A DNA stretch of 64,000 nt from Aquipseudomonas ullengensis. Its GTDB lineage: Bacteria > Pseudomonadota > Gammaproteobacteria > Pseudomonadales > Pseudomonadaceae. The notes beneath the pieces are model-generated. The model saw only the letters and a program-made list of their open reading frames with translations. It did no database searches and was not told the origin of the DNA. The stretch is from positions 774,531 through 838,530 of the forward strand of contig NZ_JACJUD010000002.1 of the NCBI RefSeq assembly GCF_014174475.1. The letters are read 5' to 3'. Each line of letters starts with the position of its first letter. The stretch's first letter is position 1. Made by a program: the position numbers and the translations under genes. This document shows positions 61,959 through 64,000 of this stretch, piece after piece.

Positions 61959-63359
61959 ATGAGTGCATACGACGTGGTGATTATCGGGGGCGGCCCCGGC
62001 GGTTATAACGCGGCCATCCGTGCGGGGCAGCTAGGGCTCAAGGTGGCTTGCGTCGAGGGGCGCGAGACGCTGGGCGGCACCTGCCTGAATGTCGGCTGCA
62101 TGCCGTCCAAGGCGTTGCTGCATGCCTCCGAGTTGTACGAGGCAGCGTTGGGTACGGAGTTCGCCACCTTGGGTATCGAGGTCAAGCCGACTCTTAACCT
62201 GGCGCAGATGATGAAACAGAAGAATGACAGCGTCACTGCGCTCACCAAGGGCATCGAGTTCCTCTTTCGCAAGCACAAGGTCGAGTGGATCAAGGGTTGG
62301 GGGCGGCTGGATGGAGTAGGGCGGGTGGTGGTTGCGCTAGCCGACGGTTCGCAGCAAGAGCTGCAGGCCAAGAATGTGGTGATCGCGACGGGCTCGGAGC
62401 CGACTCCGTTGCCGGGTGTGGATATCGATAACAAGCGCATCCTGGATTCAACTGGGGCGCTGTCATTGCCGGAAGTGCCCAAGCACCTGGTCGTGATCGG
62501 CGCTGGAGTGATTGGCCTGGAGCTGGGTTCGGTCTGGCGCCGGCTCGGCACCGAAGTGACGGTTGTCGAGTACCTGGATCGGATCTGTCCGGGGCTGGAT
62601 GAGGAAGTGGGCAAAACTTTGCAGCGCTCCCTGAGCAAACAGGGCATGGCTTTTCGTCTGGGTTCGAAAGTGACATCGGCGAAGGTAAAGGCAGAGTCTG
62701 TCGAGTTGAGTATCGAGCCGGCTAGTGGTGGCGAGGCGCAGGTGCTGCAGGCGGACTATGTGCTGGTAGCCATCGGTCGTCGTCCATTTACTGAGGGATT
62801 GGGGCTTGAGTCGGTCGGCGTTGTACCGGACCGCCGTGGCATGCTGGAAAACAATCATCATGCCGCGGCGGTGCCTGGGATCTGGATCATCGGGGACGTT
62901 ACCTCGGGCCCGATGCTGGCGCACAAGGCAGAAGATGAGGCGATTGCCTGTATCGAGCGCATCGCCGGCAAGGCGGCGGAGGTCAACTACGGGGTAATCC
63001 CGAATGTCATCTACACCAAGCCGGAGGTCGCCAGCGTAGGTAAGACTGAAGAGCAGCTAAAGGCAGAAGGGCGTCTATATAAAGTGGGCAAGTTCCCCTT
63101 CACGGCGAACAGTCGAGCCAAGATCAATCATGAGGCAGAGGGCTTCGTCAAAGTCCTTGCCGATGAGCGCAGTGACGAGATCCTGGGGGTACACATGGTG
63201 GGGCCTAGTGTGAGTGAGATGGTCGGTGAGTACTGCGTGGCCATGGAGTTCGCAGCGTCTGCAGAAGACATCGCGCTGATCTGCCACCCGCACCCCACTC
63301 GTTCTGAAGCTTTGCGCCAGGCTGCAATGGGCGTTGAAGGGTGGATCATGCAAGCCTGA
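61959..63359 (+). CDS. lpdA: dihydrolipoyl dehydrogenase
   Basis: 466-residue FAD disulphide oxidoreductase (E3). FAD motif GGGPGGYNAAI, redox disulphide GGTCLNVGCMPSK (Cys42-Cys47), NAD motif GAGVIGLELGSVW and the His-Glu dyad in HPHPTRSE. ATG 61959 has GAGGAG 9 nt upstream. No E1/E2 genes lie nearby, so it is an extra, unlinked Lpd (like Lpd3 of P. aeruginosa). Base use is less GC-biased than its neighbours at many third positions. Confidence 0.96.
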   Translation: MSAYDVVIIGGGPGGYNAAIRAGQLGLKVACVEGRETLGGTCLNVGCMPSKALLHASELYEAALGTEFATLGIEVKPTLNLAQMMKQKNDSVTALTKGIEFLFRKHKVEWIKGWGRLDGVGRVVVALADGSQQELQAKNVVIATGSEPTPLPGVDIDNKRILDSTGALSLPEVPKHLVVIGAGVIGLELGSVWRRLGTEVTVVEYLDRICPGLDEEVGKTLQRSLSKQGMAFRLGSKVTSAKVKAESVELSIEPASGGEAQVLQADYVLVAIGRRPFTEGLGLESVGVVPDRRGMLENNHHAAAVPGIWIIGDVTSGPMLAHKAEDEAIACIERIAGKAAEVNYGVIPNVIYTKPEVASVGKTEEQLKAEGRLYKVGKFPFTANSRAKINHEAEGFVKVLADERSDEILGVHMVGPSVSEMVGEYCVAMEFAASAEDIALICHPHPTRSEALRQAAMGVEGWIMQA

Positions 63360-63413
63360 CTTGGGTCGAAAGCAGCCTATCAGCAGGAAAGTCCATTTCT
63401 GCTCTGAAAGGTG

Positions 63414-63441
63414 TTGACGGCGAATTCTACGAGCCTATAAT
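63414..63441 (+). promoter_or_regulatory. rrn promoter P1
   Basis: TTGACG (63414-63419), 16-bp spacer, TATAAT (63436-63441), followed by a GCGC discriminator typical of rRNA promoters. Confidence 0.88.
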
Positions 63442-63510
63442 GCGCACCTCTTCCGGCGTAGCCTGATCTGAAAACTCCTTGATAAACAAAGAGTTAGACG
63501 AAAATAAAGG

Positions 63511-63538
63511 TTGCTCCGGTGGCGGATTCGAGTAGAAT
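63511..63538 (+). promoter_or_regulatory. rrn promoter P2
   Basis: TTGCTC (63511-63516), 16-bp spacer, TAGAAT (63533-63538), then GCGCC. Weaker -35 than the others. Confidence 0.7.
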
Positions 63539-63616
63539 GCGCCGGGCTGGCAGGGTGGCGGTTTGATCCTGTTGGCGCTTCGGTTCGAAAGAGCTGAGGA
63601 TGCTGAAAAGAGGTGG

Positions 63617-63644
63617 TTGACAGCGAGTTTGAACGCTGTAGAAT
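63617..63644 (+). promoter_or_regulatory. rrn promoter P3
   Basis: TTGACA (63617-63622), 16-bp spacer, TAGAAT (63639-63644). Confidence 0.85.
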
Positions 63645-63723
63645 TCGCCTCCCGCTGATGTGAAGCGCAAGCAGATCGGAAGCGCAAGCGGTTGAGAGGA
63701 AACGAAAAATTCTTCGAAACTGG

Positions 63724-63751
63724 TTGACAGAAAGAAAGGCTGCTGTAGAAT
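63724..63751 (+). promoter_or_regulatory. rrn promoter P4
   Basis: TTGACA (63724-63729), 16-bp spacer, TAGAAT (63746-63751), then GCGCGG. Confidence 0.87.
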
Positions 63752-63788
63752 GCGCGGCCTCGGTTGAGACGAAAGGCTTAATCGAAAC

Positions 63789-63800
63789 GCTCTTTAACAA
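63789..63800 (+). promoter_or_regulatory. rrn leader boxA antitermination site
   Basis: GCTCTTTAACAA matches the boxA consensus; GTGTGGGTGCTTGTGAGG (63817-63834) nearby is boxC-like. They allow NusB/S10-dependent antitermination in the 16S leader. Confidence 0.85.
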
Positions 63801-63966
63801 CTGAATCAAGCAATTCGTGTGGGTGCTTGTGAGGTAAGACTGATAGTCACCTGATTATCAGCATCACAAAGCAACACTCGTTAATTCGAGAGTTAACTCT
63901 TTAGTAATAGAGAGATTTGCGATTGCTGAGCCAAGTTTAGGGTTTTCTCAAAACCCAAGCAGTATT

Positions 63967-64000
63967 GAACTGAAGAGTTTGATCATGGCTCAGATTGAAC
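63967..64000 (+). rRNA. rrs: 16S ribosomal RNA, 5' end (partial)
   Basis: GAACTGAAGAGTTTGATCAT then GGCTCAGATTGAAC: the universal 5' end of bacterial 16S rRNA in its Pseudomonas form. The rest lies beyond the window. Confidence 0.97.

Noticed and set aside
63435..63809. minus-strand frames in the rRNA leader
   Set aside because: They lie across four promoters and boxA; the sequence is leader DNA, not coding.
1..64000. CRISPR arrays, tRNA genes, transposases, prophage genes
   Set aside because: I looked for regular repeats, cloverleaf ends, DDE motifs and phage modules and saw none; REP doublets are the only mobile-type repeats.

Overview
The window is a high-GC chromosomal segment of a Pseudomonas. 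The evidence is the gene content and order: a fadL–conserved protein pair, a quiP-type acylase, the block dinG / ompA-like / pdxH / CdaR / GntP / glycerate kinase / slyB / Mrp antiporter in the order known from P. aeruginosa, and the Pseudomonas-type start of a 16S rRNA at the right edge. Nearly all sequence is coding. Products were recognised from motifs and recalled families; no database search was run.

Layout. 1–2.8 kb: tail of an unknown gene, a tiny membrane protein, a periplasmic glutathione peroxidase, FadL and a conserved protein. 3.0–6.8 kb: a PL7 alginate lyase and a QuiP-like lipoprotein acylase, both on the minus strand. 6.9–9.3 kb: small conserved genes including two SEC-C proteins (one His-rich). 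9.4–10.9 kb: two tandem OmpA-like lipoprotein paralogues separated by a hairpin that buries the second gene's ribosome binding site. 11–19.7 kb: CopD-like membrane protein, DinG helicase, SDR, a GH-like (beta-agarase-type) enzyme, a serine esterase, a third OmpA-like lipoprotein and PdxH. 19.7–24.1 kb: glycerate utilisation (CdaR regulator, GntP permease, kinase) and SlyB. 24.3–30.4 kb: six-gene Mrp/Pha/Sha cation/proton antiporter operon with subunits A and B fused. 30.4–35.5 kb: DMT exporter, a GAPDH-family enzyme, a COG3650-like lipoprotein, a MASE2-GGDEF diguanylate cyclase and YceH.

35.6–42.0 kb is the most interesting region. It is a tightly packed seven-gene operon encoding a thermostable-hemolysin/GNAT-like protein, an acyl-adenylate ligase whose usual catalytic lysine position is arginine, a haem-oxygenase-like (TenA/CADD/UndA-type) putative diiron enzyme, an SDR, a secreted TPR protein and an OmpR/QseC-type two-component system. 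It looks like a self-regulated pathway for a small, perhaps fatty-acid-derived, molecule of unknown structure.

42.0–44.0 kb: two small proteins and the serine/threonine transporter SstT. 44.3–57.8 kb: a complete protocatechuate branch of the beta-ketoadipate pathway in one place (pcaQ-HG, a zapE-like ATPase, pcaR, pcaK, pcaIJF, pcaT, pcaBD, pcaC), with a recognisable PcaQ operator before pcaH and PcaR boxes before pcaR, pcaK and pcaI. 57.8–63.4 kb: a DMT transporter, an SDR, a TetR regulator, a thiolase and an unlinked dihydrolipoyl dehydrogenase. 63.4–64.0 kb: an rRNA operon leader with four evenly spaced promoters, a boxA and the first bases of 16S rRNA. Three REP-doublets of two sequence families lie at 31.5, 53.6 and 57.3 kb.
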